Origin: Kutzneria sp.
Lineage (GTDB): Bacteria; Actinomycetota; Actinomycetes; Mycobacteriales; Pseudonocardiaceae
Direction: 5' to 3'
Length of the DNA stretch: 64,000 nt
Assembly (NCBI GenBank): GCA_019239965.1
Contig: JAFAZC010000059.1
Coordinates: forward strand, 1 to 64,000
Shown here piece after piece: positions 41,287-52,066 of the stretch (the first letter of the stretch is position 1; the number at the start of each line of letters is the position of its first letter). The translations under genes and the position numbers were made by a program. The notes under the pieces were generated by a model. It was not told where the DNA came from. It was given only the letters and a program-made list of their open reading frames with translations, and made no database searches.

Positions 41287-42617
41287 CGGCCATGGAGCTG
41301 ACCCCGGCGCCCGTGCCGGGCCGACTGCGCGGCCGCCTCGGCACACCGGTCCGGATGGGTGCCGGCCTGGCGATGGTCGGCGCGGCCGGTTACGGCTTCC
41401 AGGCACTTGCCGGCCACACGTTGCCGGCGGCCGACAAGGCGGCGGCACTGGCCGTCTACGTGATCATCAACATCATCGGGCCCGGGGTGTTCACCGCCCT
41501 CGAACAGGAGACCAGTCGGGCGACGAGTGGCGCGCTCACGGTCGGCCGGTCCATCCGCCCTGTGGCGGTGAAGGCCGCGCTGCTCGGGCTCGTCCTGCTC
41601 GTCGTCGTCCTGATCGCGCTGTCAGTGCTGCTTCCGGTCCTGGTCGGTCCGGTACTCCACAGAAACTGGCTGCTCTACGGTGCGATCATGCTCGGCGCGG
41701 TCAGTGCGGCGGGCGGCTATCTGGTGCGCGGCATCCTCAGCGGCACGCGGCGATACGACGGGTACGCGGTGACGTTGGCCGTCGAAGGCCTTTCCCGGCT
41801 GTTGCCGTGTGTCTTCGTAGCAGTGGCCAGTCTCGCCGCCGCACCGGCGTATTCGTTCATCTTCGCCATCGGCACGGGGTGTGCCGGTCTCGCGGGCCTG
41901 CCGTGGGCGTTGCGTCCGGTTCAAGCCAGCTCTGTGTCGGTTCCAGGCGAGGCACCGGGACAGGGTCGCCAGATGACTTACGGGCTGCTCGCCCTTGTCG
42001 GCGCCAGTCTGCTCACTCAGTTGGTGGCCAATGCCGCGCCTGTCGAAGTCAGCGGAAAATTGATCGGCAATCCCAGTCTGGCAGCATCGTTCACCGCGGC
42101 ATTCGGGCTGGTACGACTTCCGCTTTTCCTGTTCGCACCGGTGCCCTCGGTGCTGTTGCCGGGGTTGACCGAGGCCGCTGTCCGAGGTCGGTACGACGTG
42201 GTACGCACCAGGCTGCGGCTGATCCTGCTCGCGGTGGCCGCGGTGGGTGTCCCCGGTGCCATCGCCACACTGCTGCTCGGCCCGTGGGCGAACAGGGTGC
42301 TGTTCGGCATGGAGGTCGGCTTGCCCACCGTCGTGTTCGGCGTGCTCGGTGTCAGCACCGTCATGCTGATGATCGCCCAGGTGCTCCAGCCGGCCCTCAT
42401 CGCACTCGGCCGACACCGCATGGCCACCCTGGCCTGGGCGGCGGGCTGCGCCAGCCTGTTCGCGTTGTTCTTCCTCCCCGGCGATCCGATCAGCGTCGCG
42501 GTGGTAGCCCAGGTGTCCGCCGGGGTACTCGTGGTGCTGGTGATGGGAGTCGCACTGTTCGCCGCGCTGCGTTCGAATGGGCGTTCGACTCCGGCGCCAG
42601 AGCAGGTAGACCACTGA
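41283..42617 (+). CDS. Polysaccharide export/flippase-like membrane protein
   Basis: 444 residues, about 12 predicted membrane spans, related to the MATE/MOP-superfamily Wzx-type translocators (AGYGFQALAGH at the start, SAAGGYLVRGILSGTRRYDGY mid-protein). A Cys pair near the middle and a hydrophilic central loop are visible. Part of a translationally coupled PpgS-DUF2304-flippase set, so it probably flips the lipid-linked sugar made by the synthase across the membrane. Family assignment rests on topology and repeat pattern; subfamily uncertain. Confidence 0.78.
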   Translation: MTAMELTPAPVPGRLRGRLGTPVRMGAGLAMVGAAGYGFQALAGHTLPAADKAAALAVYVIINIIGPGVFTALEQETSRATSGALTVGRSIRPVAVKAALLGLVLLVVVLIALSVLLPVLVGPVLHRNWLLYGAIMLGAVSAAGGYLVRGILSGTRRYDGYAVTLAVEGLSRLLPCVFVAVASLAAAPAYSFIFAIGTGCAGLAGLPWALRPVQASSVSVPGEAPGQGRQMTYGLLALVGASLLTQLVANAAPVEVSGKLIGNPSLAASFTAAFGLVRLPLFLFAPVPSVLLPGLTEAAVRGRYDVVRTRLRLILLAVAAVGVPGAIATLLLGPWANRVLFGMEVGLPTVVFGVLGVSTVMLMIAQVLQPALIALGRHRMATLAWAAGCASLFALFFLPGDPISVAVVAQVSAGVLVVLVMGVALFAALRSNGRSTPAPEQVDH

Positions 42618-42690
42618 CCAGGTGACCCTCGGGCTGCTGCTAACCTCGGCCCGGCCTCGAGGGAGTCTCCGAAAAGGATTCGATACTGCG

Positions 42691-43605
42691 ATGACGATCG
42701 ACATTATGTTGCCCTACTACGGCGACGTCTCGCTGATGCGCGCGACCGTTCGCAGCATCCTCGTCCAGGACGACCCGGACTGGCGGTTGACGGTCGTCGA
42801 CGACGGCTACCCCGACGACAGCATTCCAGGATGGTTCTCCGCGCTTGGCGACGACCGGGTTCGGTACCTGCGCAACGACCACAACCTCGGTGCGAACCTG
42901 AACTACCAGAAGTGTCTTTCGCTCGTCGAGAACGAACTGGTCGTCATGATGGGCGCCGACGACCTGATGCTGCCGAACTATGTGCGCGTCGTCCGGGCCG
43001 CCTACAAGGCGTTTCCCGATGCCGGCATCATTCAACCGGGCGTCGAGGTGATCGACGGCGACGGCAACCCGTCGACGAACCTGGTCGACCAGACCAAGAA
43101 GCGGCTGTACGCGCCCAAGGTCACCGGCCGGAGGATCGGCGGCGGCGAGGACCTCGCGGTCAGCCTCCTGCGCGGCAACTGGCTGTACTTCCCGTCGCTG
43201 TGCTGGCGCTCCGACGCCATCGTCAACGCCGGGTTCCGCAAGGGCCTCGACGTGGTGCAGGATCTCGCACTGGTCATCGATCTGCTGCAAGCCGGCGAGC
43301 AGATGGTCGTCGACGACACCATTTGCTTCCAGTACCGCCGGCACCGTGCGAGCGACTCGTCGTGGCGGGCCCTCGCCGGCAGCCGATTCATCGAGGAGCG
43401 CAACTATTTCCTCGACGTCGCCGAACGCCTCAGTGCGCAGGGCTGGGACCGCGCGGCGAAGGTGGCGCGGGCTCACATGTCCTCACGGCTGCACGCGCTG
43501 ACCCTGCTGCCGAAGGCGATTGGGCAGCGGCACGTCGAGGGCATGCGCAACCTGTCCCGGCACGCCTTCGGACCGTCGCGGCACGTTCTGCAGGATCACC
43601 ACTGA
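42691..43605 (+). CDS. Family 2 glycosyltransferase
   Basis: 304 residues from MTIDIMLPYYGDVSL, with GGATTC-type purines upstream and a longer frame that starts antisense of the flippase end. GT-A core: MLPYYGDVSLMRATVRSI, VVDDGYPDD, and MMGADDLMLPNYV (DXD-equivalent). The C-terminus GQRHVEGMRNLSRHAFG is predicted helical. No transmembrane segment. Probably an inner-leaflet or cytoplasmic sugar transferase for the same envelope glycan as its neighbours; donor and acceptor unknown. Confidence 0.85.
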   Translation: MTIDIMLPYYGDVSLMRATVRSILVQDDPDWRLTVVDDGYPDDSIPGWFSALGDDRVRYLRNDHNLGANLNYQKCLSLVENELVVMMGADDLMLPNYVRVVRAAYKAFPDAGIIQPGVEVIDGDGNPSTNLVDQTKKRLYAPKVTGRRIGGGEDLAVSLLRGNWLYFPSLCWRSDAIVNAGFRKGLDVVQDLALVIDLLQAGEQMVVDDTICFQYRRHRASDSSWRALAGSRFIEERNYFLDVAERLSAQGWDRAAKVARAHMSSRLHALTLLPKAIGQRHVEGMRNLSRHAFGPSRHVLQDHH

Positions 43606-43606
43606 G

Positions 43607-43625
43607 AGGCGTTTGAACAACGCCT
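43607..43625 (+). terminator. Stem-loop after the GT2 gene
   Basis: AGGCGTT-TGAAC-AACGCCT, 7-bp arms and a 5-nt loop, 1 nt after the stop codon. It is the first block of repeat family B, copy 2. Confidence 0.6.
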
Positions 43626-43721
43626 TGCGCACCCCCCACCCATCCCAGGGGGGCGACCCCACACCCAGCCTATCAGCGGCAACCGAAAAACGATCTTGCC
43701 GGACCGTTGGCTGTGGACAAC
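43607..43721 (+). repeat. Dispersed intergenic repeat family B, copy 2
   Basis: Follows a plus-strand stop codon as copy 1 does. Ordered blocks: stem-loop, CCCACCCATCCCAGGGGGGC, GACCCCACACCCAGCCTATC, GATCTTGCC, CTGTGGACAAC. About 75% identity over the central 90 bp with copy 1 by eye. Confidence 0.75.
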
Positions 43722-43732
43722 CTCTGCGGCGA

Positions 43733-45748
43733 CTACCCAATCGAGGTGTGACCAGCTGGCCAGTGGCAGGCCGTGATCCGGTAGAGCTTGATGCCGCCCT
43801 GTGAGTCGACCAGCTCGAATCCGGGCTTGCCCTGCGGATCGGCGAACCCTGGGTAGTTTTTCCGCCTGTCATCCCAGTACCAGAAGCGGTTGTTCCCGAT
43901 GAGCAGGTACCGCACGTTCATCCTGGTTGCCAGCTGACATACCTGCGGATCGCGGGAACCCTCGTCGAGGTGCTTGGCGAGATAGTCGCGGTCCATACTC
44001 TGGGGCAGGTCCACGTGTGCGTACAGCACCTTGCGGTCGGCAATGGTGTACAGCATCGCCGATCCGTCCCACGGATTGTCGGCCACCACCTCGTCCGGCG
44101 AGATCTTGCCCTTGACGCGTAGAAAGAAGTCCCGCTCAGCCGGAGTCAGCATGGTCTGTTCAGGATTGTGCGACGCGATGCCGTACACCACGCTGACCGT
44201 GGTGATCCGTTTGGCCGCGTAGAAGCCGAAGCTGCCAACGCCCAGCGCCAATAGCAGGACCAGCGTCAGCGCGGCAGCCGAAGGCACAGGACCACGCCAC
44301 CAATTCCACCGGGGTGGGGTGGCATCTCCCGGGGCCAGACGGTCGTGCAGGCACCGCGCCAGATGAACGATACCGAGCACGGCGAGCGGCACGCCGGTGA
44401 TCGGCAACATCGCCGCGAGCCGTTGCGGGTCGTTGTACCAGTATCCGGTGAACCCACGGGTGCTCGGCGAGTTCACCGTGGCGGTAAGCAAGTACAGGAA
44501 AGCCGACGTCACATGGGCTGCGACGAGCCAGCGCAGCTCGCGGCGGCGGATCGCAAGCCAGCCGCCGACAAGTACGGCGGCCGAAATCGCCCACAGTGTC
44601 GGCCGGCCAGCCGGGGCGTTCAGCAGGATCTCGCCGATCGCCCGCGCCGCACCTTCCATCGGCGGCCAGTAGAAGTTCCTGACGTCGGCGAAGACCGGTG
44701 TGGTCGCCGCCCAGTACCAGACGGCCAGCACGGCGAGCAGGTATCCGGCGACGACGAGCGTTCCACGCCGGCCGTTGCCGTCAGCGCGCTGCCGGGCGGC
44801 CCACCGCGACAAGCCAGTCAGCACAGCGAAGAAGGCAATCACAGCCAGGCTGAACACTGTGTTCGGGTGGGCGAGCCCGCCGCTGACCAGGGCGACACAC
44901 AGCAGCATCCAGCCCCTCGCCTTGCCGAGCACGTCGTCATTGGCCACGCCGGCGACCGACATCACGGCGGCGGCTCCGGCCGGTACGAGGGACATGCCGA
45001 GCAGGTTCGGCCAGAGGATGCCAAATCCGAGGAAAACCCAGGGAAACGCGATGAAGCAGGTGCTGACCAGTCCGGCGATCAGCATGGCCATCCGTGATGG
45101 GCCGGCGATCTGTCTCACGAACAACAGCATTGTCAGCGGCCACAGCACCGCACCGATGACGCCCGCGGTCAGGTTCACCGCGACCGGGATGCTCACACCC
45201 GTGGTCAGCAGAACCAGTGAGGTCACGTCGTGGAAACCGGCGGGGTAGAAGGCGGCGGGAATACCAGGCGAGTTCAGGCCGCCGAGGGTCAGTGACGAGG
45301 CGTTGTGCGTATCGAGGACCTGACGGACCGCGTTGTAGTGAAAAATCGAGTCATAGGTCTGGGCGATCGCGTCGGGGCTGCCCATGCCTCTGACCACCAC
45401 CAGGACGTTGAGCGCGATGGCGGGGAGCACACCGATAGCGGCGGCTATCGTGACGCGCTTCCCGTCCGCCGGACGCACGGCGGCGAACCGCTTGCGCAGC
45501 ACCAGCGCCGCCAGCCCGACCACAGCCGCTACAGCCGCGGCGACGGCGAGCACCAGTGGTACCGACCAGGCGACCTTGGCCGCGCCGGCCACCACCGCTG
45601 TCGTAGCCACGACAGCAACGCTCACCATCGGCGCGGAGCCCCACGCCGCGATTCCGCGCAGTCCCGCCAGATAGCCGATGACGAGGCCCGGAACTACCAG
45701 CCAGCCAACGGAAACGAGCGCGACGGGAGCCACCTCGAACCAGGTCAT
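43733..45748 (-). CDS. DUF6541-family polytopic membrane protein 1
   Basis: 671 residues. Roughly a dozen membrane spans fill the first 520 residues; the last ~150 are extracytoplasmic. In the first large loop is a conserved block DSIFHYNAVRQVLDTHNASS. The C-terminus RMNVRYLLIGNNRFWYWDDRR has a soluble-domain look. The topology (large first loop with an acidic residue, C-terminal soluble domain) resembles GT-C glycosyltransferases that use lipid-linked sugars, but the function of this family is unknown. AGGAGG lies about 11 nt upstream of the ATG. A tandem paralogue follows upstream. Confidence 0.8.
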   Translation of the reverse strand: MTWFEVAPVALVSVGWLVVPGLVIGYLAGLRGIAAWGSAPMVSVAVVATTAVVAGAAKVAWSVPLVLAVAAAVAAVVGLAALVLRKRFAAVRPADGKRVTIAAAIGVLPAIALNVLVVVRGMGSPDAIAQTYDSIFHYNAVRQVLDTHNASSLTLGGLNSPGIPAAFYPAGFHDVTSLVLLTTGVSIPVAVNLTAGVIGAVLWPLTMLLFVRQIAGPSRMAMLIAGLVSTCFIAFPWVFLGFGILWPNLLGMSLVPAGAAAVMSVAGVANDDVLGKARGWMLLCVALVSGGLAHPNTVFSLAVIAFFAVLTGLSRWAARQRADGNGRRGTLVVAGYLLAVLAVWYWAATTPVFADVRNFYWPPMEGAARAIGEILLNAPAGRPTLWAISAAVLVGGWLAIRRRELRWLVAAHVTSAFLYLLTATVNSPSTRGFTGYWYNDPQRLAAMLPITGVPLAVLGIVHLARCLHDRLAPGDATPPRWNWWRGPVPSAAALTLVLLLALGVGSFGFYAAKRITTVSVVYGIASHNPEQTMLTPAERDFFLRVKGKISPDEVVADNPWDGSAMLYTIADRKVLYAHVDLPQSMDRDYLAKHLDEGSRDPQVCQLATRMNVRYLLIGNNRFWYWDDRRKNYPGFADPQGKPGFELVDSQGGIKLYRITACHWPAGHTSIG

Positions 45749-45814
45749 CGGTGTCGCTACCTCCTCGATTGCTTGCGGGAGTGTAGCGACGGTCGACGAA
45801 GCGTCGACGTGACG

Positions 45815-47790
45815 TCACCCGTTGGGGGTGGGACCGTCGAGGATTTTGTAGATCTTGCCTTCGGTGCTCGCGTACACCAACCGCAGACCGCCGAGCCGGT
45901 CGAGGCCGGTCAGACTCGGCAACCGGGTGCTTTCCTCGGTGACGAACCCGTCACCGACGAACACGTAACGCACATTCAGCGCCCGCACCGCCGACCGCAC
46001 GGCCGGGTCCGTGTCCAGCTTGTTGAACGAAGCCAACAGCACCTGCCGGTCGTGACCGAGCTCTGGGATCAGGGAGGCCATCATGGCGTGTCCGAACACC
46101 GGATGAACGCCGTCGAGTGCCCACATCAGCGGTGAACCGTCTTGCGGGTCATTCATCACCAGCGAGTCAGCGGGAACCATGTCGCGCAGTTTGTCCAACA
46201 CGGTCCTCTTGGCATCGCTCATCGTAGGCCCGTTTTCGAACAGGCTCGCCAATCGGATGCTGTTGCGGTTCAGGTAGAGGCCGTGCGTGAGGGCCGCGAG
46301 CACGACGAGCAGCATCGCGAACACGCCGGCACGCAACACTGTCACCCTGGTCGGAACTATTCGTTCGACGAACCGGACGCGACCGAGGGATTTGGCCACC
46401 GAGATCCCCGCGTCCAACGCGGCGACAAGGCCAGAGGCGGCCAAGGTGACCAGCAGGGAGGTCGCGAGCGCCTCCAACCGCCACGAGTCGTTCCACCACG
46501 GTCTGGTCAGTGTCGCGATCAGCGTGCTCTTGTACGAGGCGTCCAACACGAACAGCGCGGTGAAGACCAGCCCGGTCCCCAGCCACCAGGCCAGGTTCCG
46601 CAGCCTCCGCACCGTGATCAGCCCAAGCAGCCACAGCGCCACCAGCCACCAGGCCGGATAGGGACTCACGTGGCTGACCGTCAGGAACTCGCCAAGGGTG
46701 GTCGCGGGCGAGCCGAGAACAGGCCAGTCGACGCCACCCTGCTGCGAGGCTGTCAGCACGCCGAGGACCTGGGCTACACCGAGACCGCCGCCAGCAGCGC
46801 CAAGGCGCCAAGCCGGGTCAGGTCACCGATCGGAATCCGCCTCGCGGTCACCCAGCGCTGCGCGAACATGGCGACACCACCGATCGCCGCCGCGATCGCG
46901 ACGCTGGGATGCAGCGCGGCCAAACCGACGAGCGCCACCGCGGTCACCGCGACAGTGCCCTGTCCAGGGTCGTTCAGAGTGCGTGAGAGCAGGGCGAGAC
47001 TCGCCGGCACCAGAGCGGCACCAGCGGTGAAGGGGAACAGCGGTCCCCACACCAGCACGTCGAAGGGGAAGCTGGTGAAAGCACAGCAGAGCAGCCCGGT
47101 GGCGGCAGCCAGCGCGGGGCGCCCGGAGAACTGCCGGACCAGTGCGACCATGGCCAGTGCGAAGCTGCCGACAATCAGGCTGTTGCCGACGTTCGCCACC
47201 TGCGGGACCGACCAGTCCCCCAATCGCATGACCGTGGCGTCGAGCACGTGGTAGGCATTGGGATAGAAGTAATGCACCGCACCGGGACGGTCGAGCATCC
47301 GCAGCGCTGACGGTGACGAGTTGCCGCTGTCGGCGATGAATCGGATCGCGTTCTGGTGGAATATGGCGTCCCACCACTGCGGTACCGCCGTAAACCATCG
47401 GCTGCTCCGCCCCATCGCGAACACGCCGTAGCCGATGCTGACGGCAACCGTGGCGGCGACGGCGATGTGGTGCCGGAGCGACCAGCGTAATCGAGGCTCC
47501 TCGGTGATCCGCTCGGCCGCCGCGGGCGGAAGCCATCTACCGAGCGCGGTCCCTGCCGTGCCGACCAGCAGGGCGACCAACAGCGTCGAGCCCACCAGGG
47601 CCAGCGGTGACCAGACGATGCCGATCGCGGGCAGCAACGGCCCGGCGATACCGATCACCCCGTAACTGACCAGAGGTGCGGCGGCAGCGAGTAACCAGCC
47701 GCGCAATCCGCCGACAAACCCGATCAGCAGGCCCGGTACCACAAGCACCAACACCGAGACCGTCACCAGCATAGCGACCGTCGACATCAT
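45815..47790 (-). pseudogene. DUF6541-family protein 2, broken into two frames
   Basis: Two adjacent minus-strand frames, 338 residues (N-terminal part, 46774-47790) and 314 residues (C-terminal part, 45815-46759), together match the whole of the intact paralogue next door. The first has WWDAIFHQNAIRFIADSGNSS, aligning with DSIFHYNAVRQVLDTHNASS of the paralogue. The second has ALNVRYVFVGDGFV aligning with MNVRYLLIGNNRFW. The N-part ends in frame at a TAG just after LALLAAVSV; one codon shift later the reading continues AQVLGVLTASQQ. A single-base deletion (or 2-base insertion) near 46776 explains it. It may be a sequencing error, a true pseudogene, or rarely a recoding site. Confidence 0.75.
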
Positions 47791-47908
47791 GTCCCCCAGC
47801 TCGGACTCCCGTTGGGCGATTGCCCTACTGACCTGACGTCACGGAGACCCGCCGTGTTGCTTCACCAGTGACGTGGCTCATACCGATTGGGGTGATTCGC
47901 ACGCAGCG

Positions 47909-49423
47909 TCAGCACACGTGTGCGCGGGGCACGGGAATCACGCTTCCGCCGAGCTGGCTGAGGGTGAGCACGGTGATCGCGTCGGCCCAGCCGAGCGGCG
48001 TCACCGATGCGGGGGCGCCCGCCTGGTTGACCTGCTCGGGAAGTTCACCGAGGGAGTTGCGCTGACCGACCACCCAGTTTTCGACTTCGGTGGCCTTCCG
48101 CTGCTGCTTGGTTGTCGACCAGGCGAGCCCGAAGGTCGACGTCGCTGGCGTCCAACTGTTCGCCCACGTGACGTCGGGATCATTGCCCGGGATGACGCCA
48201 CCGTTGGGACGTAGCAACGTCTGATAGGTGCTGTCTATCGCGGCCGCGAGGTCGGTGGGTGGTTGGTTGAACGGCGGAGCCATGAAGGTCACCGCGGAAT
48301 CCCGACCGTGCTGTCCGTCGACAGTACGCGGGTAACCGAGTGGCGCGAAGTACGTGGCGATACCGTCGGAGAGTCTGCTCGCGACGACGTCCAGGGCGCA
48401 TGCGTCGCTGTGCTTTCCCATGAGGTCGGCGAGGCCGGCGGCGGCACGCAGCCCGGCGAGCAGCGGCGCGGCGGTACCGATGTTGGGGGTCGATGTGCCC
48501 AGCTCCCAGTAGTCAGGGCTGGCGGGCGGCAACCCGTGGACGTCGAGTGAACCAGCGGCGTATTTCGCGGCCTTCTGCGTTCCGGCGTACAGGGTCTGGA
48601 GGAACTGGTCGCGTTGCACCGGAAGAGCGGCCTGGTACCACTCCCACACCGCCCAGGGCACCCAGCCGTTGGCATCCAGTTGCCATGGCCGGTCATCCGG
48701 CGGCCCCGAGCCGTCCAGTTTCGTGCGGGCGTCCCACGTGCCGTCAGCACGCTGGGTGCGCATGGTGTACGACAGGATCCGCTGTGCCTCGAGGAGGTGG
48801 CCGGTGCGGGCGAACGCGACCGCGACGAAACTCGAGTCGCGGGGCCAAGAGAAATCCCATCCGCCGTACCAGGCGGCCGCGACCGCGCCGTTGGGCTGGG
48901 TGAGCAGCCGCATCGACAACAGGGCACGTGCCACGACCGACCGTTCAAGTGGCGTACGCCCGGGCACCGTTCCCGATGCGAGCCAGGTACGGGACTCCGC
49001 GATCTGTACCAGCGCACCGGGATCACCGGCGGGGACCGTCACCGGTTCACTCGCCCCGGCGGGAAGGTAGCGCCACTGGCCGTCGGGGAGCCTCAACACG
49101 TTGCTGTCCGGCACGTAGGACGCACCCTGCGCCTCGGAAGGGGACACCGCGACCGTCGTCCGCCCGTTGCCGAGCAGCCCGGCGGTCAAGGTTGCCGAAT
49201 CGGTCCCCCACGACGACCTGCCGCACAGGTTCGCCGCCGCGCAGTTGTCGCCATGCCGCACGCCGACCCCGAAGGGCTGCTGCCCCGCGGCGGCCGAGGC
49301 GTGCGCCGTCCCGGGCGCAGCCATCGCCGTCACGACCACCAACGCCACGGCCGTCACGGTTCCAGGGGTCTTGATCACCAACCGGCGCATGTGTCTCTTG
49401 GCGGGTACGCACTCGTTTGACAT
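47909..49423 (-). CDS. Secreted glucoamylase-fold (GH15-like) protein
   Basis: 504 residues with an N-terminal signal peptide (basic start RRLVIKTPGTV, hydrophobic core, AHASAA cleavage region). The rest shows the (alpha/alpha)6 pattern of GH15: GWDFSWPRDSSFVAVAFARTGH, DANGWVPWAVWEWYQ, YWELGTSTPNIGTAAPLLAGL, ANSWTPATSTFGLAW. The WPRDSS segment matches the substrate-binding part of GH15 glucoamylases; catalytic Glu residues could not be fixed by eye. Located among envelope glycan genes, it may trim exported polysaccharide. The ATG used has GAAAGGGG 9 nt upstream. Confidence 0.78.
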   Translation of the reverse strand: MSNECVPAKRHMRRLVIKTPGTVTAVALVVVTAMAAPGTAHASAAAGQQPFGVGVRHGDNCAAANLCGRSSWGTDSATLTAGLLGNGRTTVAVSPSEAQGASYVPDSNVLRLPDGQWRYLPAGASEPVTVPAGDPGALVQIAESRTWLASGTVPGRTPLERSVVARALLSMRLLTQPNGAVAAAWYGGWDFSWPRDSSFVAVAFARTGHLLEAQRILSYTMRTQRADGTWDARTKLDGSGPPDDRPWQLDANGWVPWAVWEWYQAALPVQRDQFLQTLYAGTQKAAKYAAGSLDVHGLPPASPDYWELGTSTPNIGTAAPLLAGLRAAAGLADLMGKHSDACALDVVASRLSDGIATYFAPLGYPRTVDGQHGRDSAVTFMAPPFNQPPTDLAAAIDSTYQTLLRPNGGVIPGNDPDVTWANSWTPATSTFGLAWSTTKQQRKATEVENWVVGQRNSLGELPEQVNQAGAPASVTPLGWADAITVLTLSQLGGSVIPVPRAHVC

Positions 49424-49542
49424 CGTGATCGACCCCTTTCGACCAGAGAACCTCCCAAATCGGTGGCACGCTACCCACAGGCTCCCTCCTGCCCAGCAGG
49501 TCGTCCAGGGGGTACACGCTGGTCGATACCTGATCGTCAGCT

Positions 49543-49593
49543 GCCCAGAGTCATCAACAGCCCAGAGTCATCGACAGCCCAGAGTGATCAGTC
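49543..49593. repeat. 17-bp tandem repeat at the 3' end of the GT4 gene
   Basis: Three units, GCCCAGAGTCATCAACA, GCCCAGAGTCATCGACA and GCCCAGAGTGATCAGTC. The GT4 stop codon lies in the third. Too short and too few for a CRISPR array. Confidence 0.85.
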
Positions 49594-50739
49594 GCTCCGC
49601 GAGACCGCCGTTCCCCTGAGCATCCCAGAGACCACCCCGACCACGTCATCCCAGGAGAACCGCTCGGCCGTGCTCCTGCGCAGCCGTTCACCGTATACCC
49701 TTCTCCGGTCGGCGTCTCCAATCGCGTCCCGAAGTGCCCGCGCCAACTCCGCAGGCCGCTTGGCCGGCACCAGCCAGCCAGTTTCCCCGTCGGTCACGAT
49801 CTCGGGGACGCCCCCGACAGCCGTGGCCACCACGGCACAGCCCAATGCGGCCGCCTCGAGGACCGTGCCACCAAGGCCCTCGGTCCAACTCGGGTTGACG
49901 AACACCGTGCAGTCTGCCATCTCGCGCAGTGCCGTTTCGTGATCCACCGCGCCGAGAAAGGCGACTTGGGAGGACAGGCCGAGAGAAAGCACCCGCTCAC
50001 CGAGTTCCGCGCGGGCCGGGCCGTCGCCGCAGATGCGCACGTGGACCGTAAGCCCGTCATCACACAACGTCTTGACCGCGGCCAGCAGGTCGGCGGCCCC
50101 CTTGCCACTGATCAGTCGACCGACGAAACACAGCGTCGGCGGGTCGGCGACCGACCTGGCCACCAGGCCGTCGGGCAGGTCGATTCCCCGACGCACGGCG
50201 GCGGCCCGCACGCCGGCCAGCTGGTTGACGAATCGCTTCGCCGACTCGGACACGGCCAGGACAGCATCCGCCCTGCGCAACACGTACTTGGCGGCCGTGT
50301 GGTCGACGACGTTGGCGACCAGCCGGACGCCAGCGTTTCCGCTCTCGACGAGTCCCGCTCCGTGCTCGATGTGTACCCGCCGGACGTCGTGACGCGAAGC
50401 CCACAGGCTGACCAGCAGGGCGTGGTAGAAGAATCGGGTGTGCGTCATCAGCACCGTGTTCGGGGACTGCGAGCAGCACTGGCGCAGCAATGCCGTGAAA
50501 CCGGGCTTTGGCACCGGAAAGGGTGATACTGGTTCCCACGCCGGCCAGCGGACCACCGTCAAGCGGTCGTTGATCACCTCGGTACCCGGCGAGGCACCCA
50601 GCTCGGAGGTGAGCACCGTGATCCGCAGCTCAGGGTCGGCGGCGAGCAGGTGCTGGTGCAGTTCCCGCGCATACAGTTCCAGCCCGCCGTGGTGCGGCGG
50701 GTAGCAGGACGGCACGTCGACCAGGTGCATGTTCGACAT
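49588..50739 (-). CDS. Family 4 glycosyltransferase
   Basis: 383 residues from MSNMHLVDVPSC, chosen because GGGAG lies 5 nt upstream; a longer frame exists. GT-B fold: N-terminal PSCYPPHHGGLELYARELHQHL, then DLPDGLVARS hinge, and the C-terminal nucleotide-sugar site LCFVGRLISGKGAADLL, RICGDGPARAELG and WTEGLGGTVLEAAALG with the EX7E pair. Retaining transferase using UDP- or GDP-sugars. Lies between the GH15-like gene and the divergent glf, so it probably contributes to the envelope glycan; acceptor unknown. Confidence 0.9.
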   Translation of the reverse strand: MSNMHLVDVPSCYPPHHGGLELYARELHQHLLAADPELRITVLTSELGASPGTEVINDRLTVVRWPAWEPVSPFPVPKPGFTALLRQCCSQSPNTVLMTHTRFFYHALLVSLWASRHDVRRVHIEHGAGLVESGNAGVRLVANVVDHTAAKYVLRRADAVLAVSESAKRFVNQLAGVRAAAVRRGIDLPDGLVARSVADPPTLCFVGRLISGKGAADLLAAVKTLCDDGLTVHVRICGDGPARAELGERVLSLGLSSQVAFLGAVDHETALREMADCTVFVNPSWTEGLGGTVLEAAALGCAVVATAVGGVPEIVTDGETGWLVPAKRPAELARALRDAIGDADRRRVYGERLRRSTAERFSWDDVVGVVSGMLRGTAVSRSD

Positions 50740-50859
50740 CTTCACTCCCAGTGAGTTCGCACACCGAGTGGACGCCCGCCCAGCCACAACAGTTGTCCGA
50801 CCATTCCGTACCGGGGATGCGACGGCCGATGCCACGCCAAGTGACCTACCTCACGATAG

Positions 50860-52065
<1,206 letters not shown>

Positions 52066-52066
52066 C

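Noticed and set aside
41622-42704. 360-residue open frame antisense to the flippase
   Set aside because: Composition highly charged with no motifs; the plus-strand membrane protein is coherent and in an operon.
49543-49593. Short CRISPR-like repeat cluster
   Set aside because: Units are 17 bp with no spacers, and no cas gene is present.
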